Shown here: positions 5,850 to 6,868 of the stretch, in pieces
Layout: every line of letters begins with the position of its first letter
Position numbering within the stretch: the stretch's first letter is position 1
NCBI GenBank assembly: GCA_965652545.1
Contig: CBFGWV010000259.1
Location: forward strand, 1-6,868
Length of the DNA stretch: 6,868 nt
From: CBFGWV01 sp965652545
GTDB taxonomy: Bacteria; Pseudomonadota; Gammaproteobacteria; Competibacterales; Competibacteraceae
Direction of reading: 5' to 3'
Made by a program: the position numbers and the translations under genes
Notes under the pieces: model-generated
Told to the model about the DNA's origin: nothing
Databases searched by the model: none
The model's input: the letters and a program-made list of their open reading frames with translations, nothing else

Positions 5850-6868
5850 ATGAGTCAATTCAATGTAAAGCTCACCGGTGCGCTGCGTCCGGGTGTCGAG
5901 CACGCCGCAGCGATGGCCGGGCTGGCGCGGTTGTTCAAGATTGAACCGGCACAGGCCGCGGCGGTGTTCGCCAAAGCGCCAGTGGTGATCAAAAAAAACG
6001 TCGACGCCGCCGTTGGCGAGAAGTATTGCACCGCCTTGGGCCAGGCGGGCCTGGTCTGCGAGTTGGAGGCTGTGAATGGCGAACCGGTGGCCTTGCGCAA
6101 GGCCACGCCGCCTGCGCAGCCAGCCCCGCCGACGCCGTCGGAACCTGCGCCCGCACCCGCGGTATCGCCGCCTGCAACAGCGGGCAACGCCACGCCGGAC
6201 ATCGTCAAGACAGCGGGCGAGCCGGGGTTCGATTTCCGGATCGAGGCGCGCCCGGACTTCGCGTTCCTGACCGCGCGTATTCCGGCGGGCGAGACGTTGA
6301 AAGTCGAAGCCTCGGCCATGGCCACCATGGACACCAACCTGCGCATGAAGACCAAGATGCGTGGCGGGTTGGGACGGTTTCTGACCAGCGAGTCGCTGTT
6401 CATCAACGAGTTCACCGCCGAAGGTGGGCCGGCTGAGATCGGCATCGCCCCGGCCGCCCCTGGCGACATGGGGCATGTCTATCTGAACGGGGACACGGTT
6501 TTCCTGCAGAACTCGGCCTTCGTTGCCGCCGGTATGAACGTGACGGTGGAGACGAAATGGCAGGGCTTCGTCAAAGGCTTCTTCTCCGGTGAGGGTTTGT
6601 TCCTGATCCGTTGCAGTGGCAATGGCGATCTGTGGTTCAACACCTACGGGGCGATGATCGCGCTCGATGTGGATGGTGACTATGTCGTCGACACCAGCAA
6701 CATCGTCGCCTTTACCGATGGGCTGGACTACAAGATCACCAAGGTCGGAGGGTACAAGTCGTTGTTCTTCTCCGGTGAGGGGTTCGTCTGCCGATTCACA
6801 GGGCAGGGCAAGGTGTGGTTGCAGACCCGGGGCGTGAACGCCTTTGCGTCATGGGCCAACCCGTTCCG
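5850..6868 (+). CDS. AIM24-family protein, copy C, with L7/L12-like N-terminal domain (3' end off the window)
   Basis: 339 codons are open to the right edge without a stop. Residues 1-75 form a small alpha/beta domain: FNVKLTGALRPG, then a helix, then AVFAKAPVVIKKNVD, AVGEKYCTALGQAG and LVCELEA. Its pattern resembles the C-terminal domain of ribosomal protein L7/L12 and a stand-alone domain seen at the N-terminus of various proteobacterial membrane proteins. Residues about 86-118 are a Pro/Ala/Thr linker. The AIM24 domain starts near 126, with EASAMATMDTN, TSESLFINEF, QNSAFVAAGMNV, GEGLFLIRCSGNGDLW, LDVDGDYVVDTSNIVAF and GEGFVCRFTGQGKVWLQTR. The end, FASWANPF, aligns with the C-terminus of copy A, so only a few codons are probably missing. 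AGGGGA (5837-5842) overlaps the stop of copy B and lies 7 nt before the ATG. It is the last visible gene of the M48-AIM24 operon. The extra domain may mediate binding; its function is unknown. Confidence 0.88.
   Translation, partial: MSQFNVKLTGALRPGVEHAAAMAGLARLFKIEPAQAAAVFAKAPVVIKKNVDAAVGEKYCTALGQAGLVCELEAVNGEPVALRKATPPAQPAPPTPSEPAPAPAVSPPATAGNATPDIVKTAGEPGFDFRIEARPDFAFLTARIPAGETLKVEASAMATMDTNLRMKTKMRGGLGRFLTSESLFINEFTAEGGPAEIGIAPAAPGDMGHVYLNGDTVFLQNSAFVAAGMNVTVETKWQGFVKGFFSGEGLFLIRCSGNGDLWFNTYGAMIALDVDGDYVVDTSNIVAFTDGLDYKITKVGGYKSLFFSGEGFVCRFTGQGKVWLQTRGVNAFASWANPF

Noticed and set aside
5991..5998. Run of eight A within copy C, forming an A-AAA-AAC slippery heptamer with the -1 frame open to 6436
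   Set aside because: The run encodes Lys-Lys-Asn in a motif that fits the L7/L12-like domain, and the normal frame stays open through a full AIM24 domain. The -1 product is Arg/Gly-rich with no domain, and no stimulatory structure was identified. A frameshift is possible but unsupported.
4353..6476. Minus-strand open frames opposite the AIM24 genes (4353-5156, 5122-5781, 5604-6476)
   Set aside because: They run antisense to three genes with matching family motifs and good ribosome sites. Their translations lack recognisable domains and are typical shadow frames.
1..6868. tRNA, rRNA, CRISPR repeats, insertion sequences, integrase or attachment sites
   Set aside because: Searched by eye on both strands. 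No cloverleaf, regularly spaced repeats, transposase motifs or terminal inverted repeats were seen. Nearly all bases are in genes with ordinary short gaps.

Overview
The window is GC-rich, densely packed DNA with genes in tight, translationally linked runs. Codon choice is strongly G/C-ending. The gene content is an aromatic-type FAD monooxygenase module under a MarR regulator, next to a membrane M48 peptidase with AIM24-family genes. This points to a proteobacterium, most likely a high-GC gamma- or betaproteobacterium. No rRNA, tRNA, transposon or CRISPR array is visible, and the genus cannot be named from sequence alone.

Left half, minus strand (about 2615 down to 1): a three-gene transcription unit. 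In order of transcription it holds a metallo-beta-lactamase-fold protein, an FAD-dependent monooxygenase of the MhpA/PheA/TetX class, and the first 19 codons of a small protein that looks like the DUF2783 family and runs off the left edge. Spacing is 21 nt between the first two genes, and an ATGA overlap joins the last two. A MarR-type regulator is divergently transcribed from the other side of a 118-bp gap (2616-2733), which carries plausible back-to-back promoter elements. The arrangement suggests a ligand-controlled catabolic or detoxification operon for an aromatic or phenolic compound. The substrate cannot be read from the sequence. The metallo-beta-lactamase-fold protein has lost all the ligands private to metal site 2 while keeping site 1.

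Right half, plus strand (3305 to the right edge): a second operon. It starts from a TTG codon just after a terminator-like hairpin. It encodes a single-pass membrane M48 zinc peptidase with an extra N-terminal beta-rich domain, then three consecutive, diverged AIM24-family (TIGR00266/DUF124, TRAP-like fold) proteins. The genes overlap by 11 nt or are separated by 11-13 nt. The third AIM24 protein carries an N-terminal domain resembling the ribosomal L7/L12 C-terminal fold and a Pro/Ala-rich linker, and its 3' end is cut off by the window. M48C peptidases (OMA1) and Aim24 are both mitochondrial inner-membrane quality-control or architecture factors, so this bacterial operon pairing is the most interesting feature. 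A role in envelope homeostasis is inference only.
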